Source: Rhodamnia argentea (lineage: Eukaryota > Streptophyta > Magnoliopsida > Myrtales > Myrtaceae). Taken from it: a stretch of 64,000 bases of DNA. Location: positions 31,613,294 to 31,677,293 of the forward strand of contig NC_063155.1 of assembly GCF_020921035.1 (NCBI RefSeq), in the 5' to 3' direction. Made by a program: the position numbers and the translations under genes. Of this stretch, positions 48,701 through 62,850 are shown piece by piece (position 1 is the first letter of the stretch; each line of letters starts with the position of its first letter). Under the pieces are notes generated by a model. The model saw only the letters and a program-made list of their open reading frames with translations. It was not told the DNA's origin and did not search any database.

Positions 48701-51700
48701 TAATTCATGACTGATAAAACAAATGACTTGCTATTCTCTCCATATGCAACATTTCTTTGCATGAAAAAAAATCTTCTCGATGTCGAGTTAGTTTTGTGAC
48801 CGTCCTCTATGAAATAGAGATGCCCGGTCAACCAGTTGTTGCTCGGTTGATTGCCAAAGCCAGAATGATGTCATTTACTCATAAGAAAAAATTCCTGATA
48901 TTTACTTTTCCAGGCCTATAATTTATAAGATTGTCTCTCTTTGAAGGTTCTGCTTTTTATGTGCACACTACTTTATTGATTTTGGTGAAATACTTACCAT
49001 TTTCACTTCTGTGCCTTTCTAAGTTCCTTACCTTATACTAAGTAATTGGTGTATCTTCGCATGTTGAAGGCCTATTCGACATTGGACTTCTCCGCACATT
49101 TTTTCCAAGTCCATTTCACAATGAAGCTAACTTACAAAACCATTTCTCATGATGATGACGATGCCACTCGTGGAGTGGATGCTGAATTTGTTGAATCTGG
49201 AGGGAGTCCTAAAGGTGACACTCACACCAGAGCACAATGGGATGATGATTGTCCTTGGAGTGAGTGGTACTCTGCGGAAGACCCTGTGAGAGGTGCATTT
49301 CCAGTTTGGAAATTTTGAATGCTATTATTACATAAATGGTTGAAATGTGAAACTGCCTTTTTATTCAGCGTGTCTTGACATTTGCTCTGCTTTTAATTTA
49401 GAGCACTATGCCTCAACAGTAACAAATCTTTTAGCATGCTCAAAGGATTATCCAGAGCTCTCTTCATTGTTCTTCTGATTGTAGAGTGTAGAGGCCCCAA
49501 AATATCTTGACATTAACATACGAGTATTTGTTAGCTATTAGTCCATGGGGAACTAAAGATTTGACTCGAGGAGTTAGAACACATGCTTTGAAGTCATTTT
49601 TTTCAGACCCAGAGACTACTCTCATTGTTGCTGATTATGAGGAATCTCTAAGCAGCCTATGCATTCAACTGAATCCTCTTTGACAAGATCTATGTTCACC
49701 AATTTCCCATGGACCTGCATAAATGGTGACTTAAGAGCACTACTTGCAGTGTGTTTTTTTTTTTGGGGGGGGGGTTGGGGGGCTGTAAAATGTACAAATG
49801 CAAGATATCTTAACATAGAACTGAACATCTTTTTGTGCATATTAAAATGTCAAGCCCACTCTTGGAATTAACAAGGAAACGCTGGCACTCATTTGGGATG
49901 GGGTTTGTCTTTAGTTGCCAATGGGATACTTAATACGTACGAACTCAAATCTAACCTGGCTAATTTGTGTCTATAGGAATTGAATTGGTCACCATATGGA
50001 CTGGCAAGATGGTTGAAAGTTCTTCAGAAATGGCAGAACTTGAGAATGCATCTCCTCATGAAGCTGAAAAGTGGATTTTATGTCCCAATATTTCTTCAAC
50101 GATGTAAGGATCTACTTATTTTGTTGTTGTAATAACTAGAGCTCTTGATTTATGATTGATCTGTTTCGGGCTTTAGACGCAGATTACAGAATGTATTGGT
50201 CAATTTTGGATCTGCCTGTAATCCTGGTTTTGAACTGATGGTTCGAGAATTTAAAAGAGAATAAAATAAGATTACGCTTTTTTTTCATTAATTTTGAGGA
50301 TTGAGTTGAGGCTTGTTAGTAAATCATGGTCCTTGACGATAAAAGCCCAAATATAGACTACAGTTGAAGTGTAACTTGACCGGATTGCTTTTCTAACCTA
50401 CCAGTACTTGTGGTGAAAGTTATTGCATGGTGTATCTTATTTTAATAAAGTTATCAAAGTGTATCTATTCAGAAGACTTGCATTGTCATTTTTGTTTCTT
50501 CTCAATGCAGTAACTTCAACTTGTAGTTTTTATTAGAAAATATGGAACATAACATAAGTTGCTTATAGTTACCAAAAAAAAAAAAACATAATTTGCTTAC
50601 TTGTCAAGTTCCGTCTCCTTGTTATTTTCTATGCTAACGGGAATAGTTGTATTTCTGTTTTATGTGCTGTTGCTGGTTGATGGGCCTATTGTTTCAGTAT
50701 TTAAATGATGTTCATCACCTAAGATATGCATTTGCAGCTTTAGTTCAGTTTTACAAAATCAAAGAATCTGTAAACTATCCAGTTTCAGAAGCTTTGCCTA
50801 ACGTGTTATACTCTGGGACCACTTACAAGCTAGTACTTTTTACCAGAAGTGATGGATCAAGAGCAAACACTGTCGGATTTGCTTCTCAGTTGTCTTTGCT
50901 GGTTGATGCATTGAATATGTCTTTTGAGGCTCAATTTATGGAGGACTTTGTTTCTGGTTCGTCAATTAATGCTCATTTAGTTGTAAAATCTACTCTATGT
51001 TTGTTTTACTGGAATTGATATTACTGAAAGGTTCCACTATTCTCCTCCTCTCTCCTTTATTGCAGTGGAAAAGCCTGGTATGGATAATTTAAAGTCGTCG
51101 ATGGTCGTTCCTCCTCCATCAGTTGTTGACCGTTTGCTGAAAGAACTATTTCAAGATGGTATCTGATGTTTCACACGTGAAATGGTTTTTGTTCATTTTA
51201 ATTTTCTTCTCTCTCTTTTTAATTGTTTTTGGTGCCCCTGGGGTGGGGCGTGTTATAAATTTTTTATCTTGAAACTTGTATGTCTACTAAGCATGATAAT
51301 TACCTAGAAGATAACTTAATTTTCTAGTTCATCTTTTTGATTAATTAATACTTAAAGGAAAGGCATTGATATAACACTTTAGACAGGTCAACATGCATGA
51401 ATGGAATGAGTTGTTAAATAGGGTGAAAATAACATACATACAATCAGCAAGATGACCCACCTTCAAAGAAGTAGTATTTGATGGGGTTGCTGCAGCAGTT
51501 TGTATTTGGGGGTTGCTTCATGCGGATGGTTTTCCTTCCTAGTTTGCATTTTCAGCTGATTATATGTTTCACTGATTGTGAACTCAAGCGAACTGTCCAT
51601 CTCACTAGTCTAGCTGATGATACAAAGTTTAAAAGTCTTCTCTGTCGTGGAACATGTGATGAATTTGTTCTGGTTGGAGCCAGCTGAACTGTTGAATCTG

Positions 51701-54700
51701 GGATAGTTTGGGCTCAAACTTGGGGTAGATAGTTGAGTCTATCAGTGTTGCTGGTAGTTTGAATGCATTTCTTGTTCCTGAGCATTTTTCCTTGATGGGC
51801 CAAAAGAACAAAAAAAGGGTAGAATAAATAGTGATGGAGAGTTGCCTGATAAAACGAGTCCTTAACTGCTTTTACTGAAAATTCATTAAGTTTATCCTTG
51901 TCAAATGCTTGGAGCTAGAAAACAACCAAAGGGGTGCATCTACATTTCTTCTTGCTGCTGTGATTAATAAAAATTTCTTGATCTGATCTACATCTACTGG
52001 ATTTCTGAGTCATTCTATACTTGCTCTCCTTGCATTATCTGCAGGTTTTAAACTTTCAGGTTTTAGAAAGGCCGAGCATAAGAATTCGCGATTTATAAAG
52101 GGTGCACCTCTTGAATCACTTTTTGCTCAGTATTGTCTAAGCTCTCTGTGGTTAGGCAATTGCAACATTCGTGGTGAGTTTGAAGTATATGTTGCACTTT
52201 GGTGAACGAAGTTACAAGCAAACATTTTGTAGAAGAAAGCATTACAAAAGAAAGAGATGTTAGCTGTCAAAAATTTTGTTCAGATTGTTGGGTGTCCTTT
52301 CAAATCATGTATTTCAGTTTTCTGAAAAACGTATTGTCATTGGTGTGTAGCTATTGCATCATTCTGGATAGAGTTCGTCCGGGAAGTTCGTTGGTGTTGG
52401 GAAGAGTCACAGACATTGCCTCGGATGCCTGGCAGCGGTTCAATTGATTTATCGACATGTTTAATTAACCAGAAATTACAAATGGTAATATTATTGCCAT
52501 TAATTGGAAACTTTTTTTTGTTTAGTTTTTCCTTCAGTAAGCTTATGTTTTAAAGTTCTATAATATTCACATTCTTTGCATTGTAGTTTTGTTATGTTCC
52601 TTAATCATGTTAGTCAGATTATTTTCACCATTTGTAGATTGAGACTGTCCAGAACAAGTTGATTCGTTACATGGATTCGATTGAATCTAGAATAATTATC
52701 ACGTGCCACAGAGATGAGATAACATGAGGAACTTGTGGTGAAATTTGCATGGTTATCAAATACACTGGCAGTTAAACATTGGAGGTCTATGAAGCAATCT
52801 CCTGATAATCTTTGCACTAAATATTAGAACACTGAGGAAATGAACTCTTTCTCCTTCATGTGAAACTTTACTTTGGGATTTGCTCTTGGCGTCCATGGCT
52901 AGTTTTTCAACTTTAAGTTGCAACTTGCAAGTGCTTTTCTACGAGTGATGCTGTCACGATATCTTGCTCGTATAGACAAATATTCTAACCCTTTCTAAGC
53001 CATCTCCGTTGATGAATCAACAATTCGAAGTATCTCTCTTTATTATTTTTTTACTATGCTGCCCTTTCTTTTTGTGTTTATTAAGATATCGTCCATCTTT
53101 TGTAATGTTCGTATCAATGTGAACAAGTAGATCCCTTCTGTGAAGATAGTAGACCCTTTTATTCTGAAGCATTCTTCTCAAGATGCAAAAACTATGCTGG
53201 CTTTGCTAGTATTTTTTATATTTCCATTTCTTTTATAACTCAATTATCCCAGACTTTTGAAGTTTTTATAAGGTTAGGTTTACTACTGGTAATTATTTGC
53301 TGTGGCTTTGATCTTGTGCTTGCAAATACAGTTTCATCTTTGCCATGCTTTTGTTCATTCATTTATTCTTTATTCCTAATATAAACGGGGCTAGTTCTCT
53401 GGGGACATATGATCAAACTGGGGAGAAAGTATATTCTGCATACAATTCTTGTTTTGGCAACTCAATTAAAGTTGTTCAACTTTGCTGCTTTGACATCCAG
53501 CTTGCAATATGCATTGAAAAGAAGCAACAACTGAATGAAGAGTATCATGACTGTATTGGAAGTGAGGATGGTCATTCAGCAGTCATGGTGAAATTTCTAT
53601 AGCATTTGGTGCTTCTTTTGTCTCATTTTATTAAATAATTGTATTCTTGTTCTTGTCAATGAAATGTCCTTTCCTTTCCTGATGTTACGAACAGGAAAAT
53701 GATCAAGTTGCGGACGACTCATGGAAAACACCAGACCCTGGCGAATACTCTGATGAAAAATGCGACAGGTGAAGTAAGCAAGTGAAGGATGCTTCTTGTT
53801 CCTGTTATCTGTTTACTAGCTGTCTTTCAGAATAAGGCTCTGCAGGTTTCCTTAAGGTACTTGTACTATCATTGTAAAGAGCATCATTAAGCTTTAGCTC
53901 ATTCAGCTAAGGTTAAGACCGTGCATGGCTCCGTTTATAAGGACAATATATTTGACCGACGCTCTTCAAACAATGCGACGGTCTTAGTACCTTCATGCTC
54001 TTGTTTTGGGTGAGCTTATGGTTGATGGATGTTCCTAACATAAACCCTTGAGTGGTAACACTAATCAATGCACATAATAACTCCTAGGGTCTCTGCAGAA
54101 CTACTTTGGATAAACATCGCTGAATTTTCTTTTCCAAAATTGTTCTCTAAGGTTATGTCTGATTTTTAGGCAAGCGTGCATATTTTAATTTGTTAAGCAT
54201 ATTTTGCTCTAAGCCGTCACCCAACTTTTCAAAGTTATAGTAATTTTAGTTTCTTGTAGTGAAGCCTGTTTACTCTCTCCCTCTATTCTGATATCCTGTC
54301 TATATTCCCTTCCTCATCTTGTCCATTCGCTGTGTTTGTAGTTTGTACATTTTCTTTTTGAGGCAGACATATGTGTGATTGAATTGTTTGTGGATGTCCT
54401 TAATTGTGTGGTTAATTTAGTTCCATTATAGCTGTAGGACAGATGTTGCATGAGATATCTTGGATCTCTTAATAACTGCTAGGGTTACAGGAGATGTCAT
54501 TTGATATATCAATGCTAGTGCGAAGGCCGAAAACTATTAAGTCCATACAAAATGTTGTGTAAAAAAAGTTGTCTGAGTGGGTTTACTCTTTATTTTAGAT
54601 ACTCCTTTTTTTGTAATTGGCAAATGACACATTTAGCAGTGCTGTGCATGCAGAGAAGCTATGTATCTTTAGTATTCTGTCAAATCTTAGAAATTTATGT

Positions 54701-57700
54701 TCAGTTCGTTGGTCTCCAAGACAATGGTTCCTTGCTATCAAGGTTAGCAAAAGCTGAATGAGTTTAAGAAGTATGAATGTCCTTAATTAACTTATGATCT
54801 GGTTAACTGAGATGATATATTGGAAACATAATGAGCAATCTGGTCTTCTCTTCCCTTCTTGGGGGGAGTTATTTTCTATTTCACCACTAAAGTTCAGGTA
54901 AAGCAGCTAGTTGATGGGCTTTTATGAAGGATGATGTTATCTTAAAGCAACATGATGTTGTTACATTTGATTTGAAATTTACATACAAATATCTGTTATC
55001 AGAAGCATGTTCTCAGTTGTCATCCTATGTGCACATTTTTACTTCTTTTCTTGTTTATTCTGGCAGTCCTCCAACACCAACCAATTTTCACAATTCTGCA
55101 ACTAGTGGGCCAAGATATGGTACTAAGGCAGGTGATGTCACTCCTTCTTCTGATTCTAAATCCTCTGATTATATAAGAAGAGGTTCTGCTGGTGTGGTTG
55201 GTCCAATGATGCTTCTGAAGTCACATCAAAGCATGCATGCCCCATTCACACAGGTTTTTCAACAACTTGGACTAATTGGAACTCATCGCATTTGGTTGGT
55301 TATGACTTCTGTAATGACACGGTTGGAAATCTTGATAGGAGGCACCGCTTATGACAGAAGATATGCATGAAGAACGATTGCAAGCTGTCGATGCTTTTGG
55401 TGATTCCTTCGTAAGTCTGTGCTTAAACTTTCACTGACAAGTTTTCTTGCTCATTTATTCGGCTACGTGCATCATGAATGTCCTCTTGAGATCCTTAAAT
55501 TATCTGGAATGTTAACCTGCCCCAATATACCTTCATGTGAAGACACCTGAGGGGCTCATTTCGTCAGATAGCTTGTCTAGCTGTACGTAAAGGAAACGAA
55601 GGTGGAATTAATACAGTTATGTAGTACTTGACAAGGTTTTGATGTACCTAAGGCAGAAATGTATCTAGTGTTAATAGGGGTTGTCATCTTCTTTGTCTGC
55701 ATTGTGATCTGGTAACTGGAGATTCTGACCTTGTTGCAGCTGCATCTATTTCAAAAGTCAGTTTCACCTCTGAATCTTGCATGTTCATATCTTTCAGTAA
55801 TCCAATTGCCATATCAATGTAATATATTTTCTTCTTTTAATTGCAACTAATGTGGACTAAGTTATCTTCTGTTTTCTTTGCAGAGTTTTTCTGCTCAGTT
55901 GGAGAAAGAGATCTTATTTTCAGGTATTTATCTCCTAATGAAGTGTTCTCCGTGGATTGGTACAATTACCCTTGAATATATCGACAAATTTCTGACCTTG
56001 TATTGTGATTACCAACACTCATGCTAAACTTAATGATTGTCGTTTAGCCTGTACAATGACATTAACCAGCTGCTGCCAAATGTCTCTGATGAAAAATCTA
56101 AGGATTTTGTTTTGATATCCTATATGCAGGGAAGACATTGAATGGATGTTGGCAAATGAAATGTGTAGCTAATAACATGAAAACTTGGGCTATCATTATC
56201 ATCCATGCTGTTTGCACTGTTGGAACTACTAATGCATGTAAAAGGTTGGAAAATATTGTTTCTAAGTTGGAAGAGGAAAATTTATCTCAAAATCTCATTG
56301 TCCTCATCCTGCTGACAATGAAATCCAATTGCTAAAAATCATGTCCACTCAGGGCTAGTGTCCATATTCATGCATCGAATATCCGTGTCCAACTGTCATC
56401 ATGTTTTCACATCAAACTTTAGGTGAGAGTTTTTCGATTGCGAGTACTTTTCCTAGCATGACAGCTTTGACTTCTGAATCCTTTTTGAATTCGATGCAAT
56501 GACTCTTCTTATTCACCATATAGATGTTAGTCACAACACAGCGGCCTACATTGATCTCCTGCACGGCATATATTTGTAAAGTTGGAGGTGTTGACTCCAC
56601 TTATACTTTCTCTTTAGGGTAGTAATTATGGCATATGATTGGTACTAATGGTCTGAAAATGCCGAAACTAGACATGTCGGCATTCAAAGCAGCAAATCCA
56701 GAAGCTGTTTTTGAAGATTTTATTCGATGGCATTCACCGGGAGATTGGGAGACAGATGATACTCTTAAGAGCGAACCATCCTCAGGCTTTGCTTCTGTGA
56801 GTTCAAAAGATGATTGGCCTCCTCGAGGACGGCTTTCACAGAGAATGTCTGAACGTGGAAATCTGTGGCGCAAGATTTGGAATGATGCTCCCTCTTTGCC
56901 AGCTTCTGAGCAGAAACCTCTCCTTGATCCACACAGAGAAGCAGAGAAGGTAACTTTCCTCGAAGAAAAGATGGAATGCTCATTTCGCACTTTGTAGGCA
57001 CAGGCCTTTTTTTCTGGCATAAGTGGGTCCCTTTTAAAGCACTTCCTGGTGGTTCATTGATGCAATGTCGAAACAATTGTTTAGTGTTTTTAGAAGAGTG
57101 TTTTGAATAGTTTTTTGCTGATGCAATGAAGCATGTCAAAATAAACAAGGTTGATTGCACTCGGATTATTGTGCTTAAGGGAATATGAAATCTGATTGCC
57201 AACAAAAGAATGTGCCATCTCAGAATGATTTTGAACTTCTCGACATCTGCTTACCTTGCATGTCTCCTCAACTTTTTTCTCCCCGGTTAAATCATGAGCA
57301 GATGTTAGCAGCTTAACTGCCAAAGATGATAACCTCTCGGTATCGCATTATTAGGAATTCCCCATATCTTATCGATATCAAATAATATTCTAAATATCGT
57401 TCTAAAATTGTCTCCATATCTAGACCAAAAAAACAAAAGGAAGCATCTTTGGTGCTGATGAACTTAGTTTTAGCCCCATTCTAAGTCGTGCTTTGCTTTG
57501 TGCCTTATTATTGCATTTGGTTGCATAGATCCTCCATTACCTGGAGACGATACGGCCTCACCAGCTGCTTGAGCAAATGGTCTGCACCTCCTTCAGGGCA
57601 GCAGCTGATACATTAAACCAAACTAGTTTTGGAGGTTTGAAGCAGATGCAGACCAAAATAGATCAACTGTACCTTACCATGGCATCTATGCTGAGGCCTT

Positions 57701-58621
57701 TGCAAGGTATGCTTCCTACTGTTTCCTTTAGTCCTTTTTCCTCTTTGCGATGGGCCATTTTCACATGAGATAATTTCTCCCCCGTCTTCAGTCTGTAAAC
57801 CAGAATAACATCCAACTCCATTTTCATCGTGTTCTTCAAAAAAAAATTGACTGAAGTTTATTTTGGTTGTTTGCTTTCATGTATCCTTACATCCACATGA
57901 TTGCTTATAGCTTTCATACTTTTGCAGCCAATCGCTTGTCTGCTGGTAGTGAGGGAATTGAAGATCTAAGGCGTATAAGTGTTGTTTTTGGACATGTGGA
58001 GAAGTTACTAACTATAGCTGCATCGCTTCATCGGAAGTTTCTGCAAGCACCATCCATGTCAGAGGCTATTTTCACCAGCTATTATGACTTTTATTCAAAA
58101 CGAATGGGGACAGGTTCAGTAGAAGAAAATGGAGATATGGTAACATGCTACTAACCGATCAGTTTTTAATTTCCGGCGGCTGCAGAGTTATCAGTTAAGC
58201 ACAATTAAAGAAAATGAAGTCTGGCTAGTAGATTTAATTCAGTGTCTGGTCGAACTCATTACTAGATTTTTCTAAACTATCTTTATTATGGAACGACATC
58301 GTGAGCCTCTTTCATTTTGCACAGGAGTTCAGTATGAAGCGTCAGGTGAGAAATCATGAGAGGCAGATCGTATCAAGTATGTTCACTCCTCCAACTGTCA
58401 ATCAATCATGGAGAAAAGTTCTAAGCATGGGCAATCTTCTCAATGGCCACGAACCAATCGTCAGGGAGATAATATTCTCCAAGCGCGATCGAGTGAGCGG
58501 CAATCACTACGCAAGCCACACTCCTAGAGGTTACAACAAAGAAATAGAAACATATCGGATGTACATAAGTGGAACCTCAAACGATCTTCGTGTAGCGCTT
58601 TCTGTTGCCTCATGTGATTAG
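45703..58621 (+). CDS. Rab3 GTPase-activating protein catalytic subunit homologue
   Basis: 22 exons: 45703-45759, 46235-46278, 46384-46447, 47353-47467, 47544-47611, 47686-47783, 48440-48611, 49070-49292, 49977-50103, 50847-50956, 51066-51158, 52045-52173, 52351-52484, 53501-53587, 53695-53768, 55067-55253, 55342-55410, 55884-55923, 56672-56949, 57529-57706, 57928-58139, 58325-58621. They sum to 951 codons plus stop, all GT-AG and in frame. Telling stretches: FERFDDFTLASSWERFISDIEAVCRQWM at the start, VGFASQLSLLVDALNMSFEAQFMEDF, DMSAFKAANPEAVFEDFIRWHSPGDW (the Rab3GAP core) and LHYLETIRPHQLLEQM. Arabidopsis has one (At5g58510, from memory). In animals this subunit pairs with Rab3GAP2 and acts on Rab3 and Rab18; a plant target is not established. 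Exon 10's acceptor is my choice among two. Confidence 0.93.
47887..48257. mobile_element. MULE-like MITE in Rab3GAP intron 6
   Basis: 371 bp flanked by ggtatcaatt (47877-47886) and ggcaccaatt (48258-48267), 8 of 10 identical. The termini are inverted repeats of about 50 bp (left ggaaaaatgcgtagtaag; right, reverse-complemented, agaaaattgcactacaag). The interior repeats 'caatcaagtcctaaacctttt'. It lies wholly within the intron and the splice sites are intact. Confidence 0.75.
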
Positions 58622-58923
58622 TTTTTTCCCCATGGGGGGCGCCCATATTCTCCATTTATCCATTTGATTGTATCCTTACTGTCATCTATCCACACATGGG
58701 ATGGACTTACTCAACCATTGTCATTGCACATGCATTTAGATAGGGCACAATTAATCACCCTTTGCAATCCTTATCTGAAAAAACATGTCTAGTTCATAAG
58801 GTTGTAGATTCTGGTACCGGTTTGAATCGTGATTATTCTCTTTTGGCGGTAAGATACAGAATTTCTTGCATGGTAGAGTAGATCGGGACACCTTCAATCT
58901 TGAATGGAACTAGGTGGCCTGAA

Positions 58924-59080
58924 ATGATCTTTGGACGGTCTAAAGATGAATGCTTCTCATTTAGCACACATAGCTGTAGTATCTTGACTTTGCGTGGCAT
59001 TTAAATGGTCTTTGGATGGTCCAAGATGAATGCTTCTTATTTCTCAGACATAGCTGTAGTATCTTGACTTTGCGTGGCAT
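58924..59080. repeat. Tandem duplication of a ~77-bp unit
   Basis: Two units, about 58924-59000 and 59004-59080, share 'agctgtagtatcttgactt' and 'tgcgtggcat' near the ends. It lies just downstream of the Rab3GAP stop, in its likely 3'UTR or flank. Confidence 0.85.
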
Positions 59081-60444
59081 GCTAGACCTTTTCTTGATTT
59101 TTGTCTGACATGTTATTCATATCGGAGCATTTGCCTTCGTTGGAGCCTTTTTATGGTCCAATCTTACATCTCCATCACTTGGGGGCCGGAAAACAATACC
59201 TTGGGTTTACTTTTAAATCTCCGCGTGCTGATGTGGGAGAAAGGAACATTTTATTTATTCAGAAAATTGATGATATTGTGTAAGTGTCACTAAGAGAAAG
59301 AGGTGCGATTGAATTGAGAGTTTCAATGGCTTGGCAAAGTTAATGGGGGATAAACGATGGGTCCGACTGAAGCCATAAACGAGTGAATCCAATGCTGTTC
59401 TCCGCTCAATAATTGTTGCCCTGTCAGAAAAGCGGAAACGGATGATTCAAGTTGGTACGGCCAATATCTAACCGAGTCATTGACTGTGATGGGAGATTTC
59501 GTGGATCGACAGTGGAGTCATCAGGGCCGAACAAGGATCGATGCTTTCTAACGAAGCACAGCATTGTATTTATTTGGCACGTGCTGTAGAATTTTCCTAA
59601 AAGCTAGTTAGGTAACTCTGATATCTCCACCAAGATGGGTTCCACTGCCCTTTCCATGTCATTTTCCATCGGTTTCAATCGCAAATCGTCACTTTCGGCT
59701 TTTTATTTTTAAAGACACGTCTCCTTTTCAGGGTCTGTTAGCAATTACTCTACTCAACCTCACGGTAGAGGTCAATCATCATCATCTTAGCTCAAATGGT
59801 GATTGGTATCGTCTAAGGAGACAACAGATAATACAGCCGCCTACGTAGACGGTAACAACAGAAGCAGCGAAATGAAGATTCACCTTGCGATTATACGACT
59901 AACCGGACGGAGATTTACGGCGCTGCTCTCTCTACCAACCCGCATCGTTCCTTCCGGTAAACCATGTGGTGTCAACTGCATTTATTTTTATTTATCTTTT
60001 TGTTCCGGCTTAGGAGTTGGGAGGTCATTAATTTACAAGAAAATGATTGATGAAAAAAGGGGCCAAACAACGGGGCCCTGAAAGTGACATCTTTTGTCCT
60101 GAATACAGAGGAGCCTAGAGGTTATCAAGTATTGATCCGCTCTTCAATAATTAATGGGTTGTGTAATGTCAAATGTTGATAGCACGAAGAGAACCTTGAG
60201 TAACATTGACTTCTTCTCCACAGGCTTAAACCATGTGTGCGGATAAACTTCATATACTTGTCGTGAGCTTTGAGGAAGAGTCCAACCCTTGTTACGGACT
60301 GGCAACCCTCTTGAAAGCTAATTCTATCTAGAGCATATCAAGGAGGATTCTTGCTCAAGAAACTAAAGTCAGAATCCATTTAAGCGAATGCTCACTCACT
60401 CACCTTAAAAAAGGCTCTGCTCGGCTTACCGATGAATAAGAGGA

Positions 60445-60540
60445 TCCTTTCTTTAGCCACAAGGAGGAGATGCCGAAGGCAGAGCTGGTGATTGGGATAA
60501 AGTCGTAACAAGGTAGTCTTACTGAAAGGCGTGACTCGAA
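60445..60540 (+). pseudogene. Decayed 3' end of plastid-type 16S rRNA (NUPT-like)
   Basis: The run agtcgtaacaaggtag (60501-60516) is the universal 3' region of bacterial-type 16S rRNA. Upstream, ttagccacaaggagg and tgccgaaggcagagctgg match the plastid form (ttaaccgcaaggagg, tgccgaaggcagggctag) with mostly G-to-A and C-to-T changes. After it, tactgaaaggcgtgactcg parallels tactggaaggtgcggctgg. The anti-Shine-Dalgarno end is gone. This is an old insertion of organelle DNA, not a functional rRNA. Confidence 0.7.
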
Positions 60541-61634
60541 ATTTGCTGATGAATTTTATTCAAAAGATTCAAAATCAGTGAACACTATATACATGCTGTG
60601 GAGATCCTCGCTAGGGCTTCCCCACAAGTCAAACCTCGATGTTGAAATTGGATTGAAATCTAAGGTGGAAGTACTTGTGATGGACTCATCAAATTTTCTT
60701 TTAGAAGGCGTGGAATTCGACGTGTTACATTTGATCTAATTGTTGGTAAAATATACTTTCAAAACAATAACATTAATAAAAACGCTGACAAACGCCCGAC
60801 GGCTATGGGGGTGGTGCCGTGGCCGGGCAATCGCTGCCCATCTCTCTTATTCTGCCCGGATCCAGAAGGTCTTGAATTTCCTAAAAGAAAATCTTAAAAG
60901 TATGGCTTTTTGAGAAATTGGGGATTTTTAAAAAGGAGGAATCGCTCGTCCCCGTACCCTTCAACTAATGTTCTATAGTCCTAAATCCATCAACTTCCTA
61001 GGAGTCAATTCACGTTAAAACAGGAAGAGATTGATTGCTCCATTATAATATTCGTGCCTTATGTTTAGTGCATTTCATTTGGCATTGGTAGCTACAATTG
61101 CAAATGGTGTTTCAAAGGGTGTTGATTTTCTTATTTTGAAAGTTTTTCCGGGATTATTACGAAATATGCTGTGTCCCGATCACGATTGTGTACCCGAAGA
61201 AATATATACACTTATAGAGTAACATCTTTTCTTGGACTCATGTACCGAAAAAACACCCCAAACCCGAATCTACTATCCCATAGATTAGACAGCCACATAC
61301 GGTAAATTGATAAACCACGTCGGCACTATTCACACAGCACATCACGGGTATCAAATTTAATCACCCCTAAGTGTCTTTACTTAATCATATCAAAAACCCT
61401 AATCATGGGTTGCGCTGATCTTAAGATCTAGCATGATCAGTTCAAGATCCCACTTGAAAATATCCTTAATATAGAGTGTGTGCCTGTGCTCATGTTGATG
61501 GCCCTATTATGATTAGACTAAATGAAAGTGTCAGGAGCTAACCGCGAGATATCTGGGACTCGAGGCTCTATGGAATAGTCGTTAAAATGGACATTCCACT
61601 TTCTTATGCGATACTGAACGAACTAGGATTTTAT

Positions 61635-61654
61635 TAGCTAGCTAGCTAGCTAGT
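61635..61654. repeat. AGCT tetranucleotide repeat
   Basis: Five tandem agct/tagc units, self-complementary. Simple repeat in intergenic DNA. Confidence 0.85.
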
Positions 61655-62844
61655 TTTGATGCAAGATGGTGTCTCGGATTGGATACACTTAATTTTTGGA
61701 GGATTTGTCGATGTCCTTTGTATCTCCAGTATCAAAGAGCTCATTCTAGACCGAGGGATAGCTCACTTGATTTGTCTTGTTAGGGAGAAACTCGAGGACA
61801 TGGGTCATTTCTGGTACACACGGGGAGGTGAAGGCAGACGAGTTTGTTTCTTATTTGGAAAAAGACTTGGAAAGAAAAATGAGAGTTGTGCCTGTCTTTT
61901 CGTTTGACTGGAGTATAAGGCCAAGACTTTTTTGCACAATCAAAAAAGCACTCCATCCAATGTCAACATGGCAACCGAACAAGTCTCACAGTGTTCGGTT
62001 CACGTTCCTAAAATTTGACACCTTCCTCTTTAGATCCCGCCAGACATCTCTTAGTTAATCATGAAGTCTCCCAATGATTCATTTCATCCCTGCATTGCCA
62101 ATGGAAAATTATCCGTAACGAAGGGTAAAATCAATTACATTGAATTACTAGACCACGCCATGCAAACATTTATTGGAATTTGACGATCTATATCCGTTGA
62201 GGCTCGCATTAATATCACACGTGGAAGTTTTTCCACTCAAACCCGACGAAAAGACTTACAACGGTACTACAACTAATTCATGGTTAAGTAGCATTAAGTT
62301 TTCGAGTTTTGAATAAAGATAATGTAACCATGTTTCTTATACAAATGACGGTTGAATGTAAGAGAAAGTATCGAGGTGTGTGGTTTTGTTATTAATGAGA
62401 TATTGTCCCTAGATCCCTTCCCATGAGCATCCATACGAGACGTGTGGTTTTCAAAGACATGACAGATAAGTAACAGCAATTTGGGATGGGACTGGGAGTT
62501 GTCTAGTCAAAGCGTTGGTCCAGATGGTGTCGAGGATTAAGGGCAGTGAGTTTTAGCACTAAATCACAGTTTTGGATCATCATCACATGCTTAATAAGAT
62601 CAAAATATTGTACACCATTCTTTGTTAGTTGATGCTAATCTCCTTTTTTAATATTACCATTAGTTAGTCCCGTAAAACGTGTCCCATTTTACGTCCCATC
62701 ATCAACCCTTTTCTTCTTTCTGGTTTTCTTGCTTCCCCCTCCTTCGAAAGAGAGCGAGTTCCTTCCCGTGAAAGGATCCCCTTTATCAGCGGCCTCTCCT
62801 TACAAGCAGAAAACGATTCTCTCCACCACTCAGGCACTCACTCC

Positions 62845-62850
62845 TATAAA
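62845..62850 (+). promoter_or_regulatory. TATA box of the ALOG gene
   Basis: TATAAA 56 bases before the ATG, within ctcctataaaactgg. The spacing implies a 5' leader of roughly 25-30 bases. A match of this length alone is weak, but its position fits. Confidence 0.5.

Noticed and set aside
50698-50846. Open reading sequence (YLNDVHHLRYAF...) directly before Rab3GAP exon 10, after an AG at 50697
   Set aside because: Exon 9 leaves two bases over, so using that acceptor gives an immediate stop. The acceptor at 50846 fits the frame and the pyrimidine tract.
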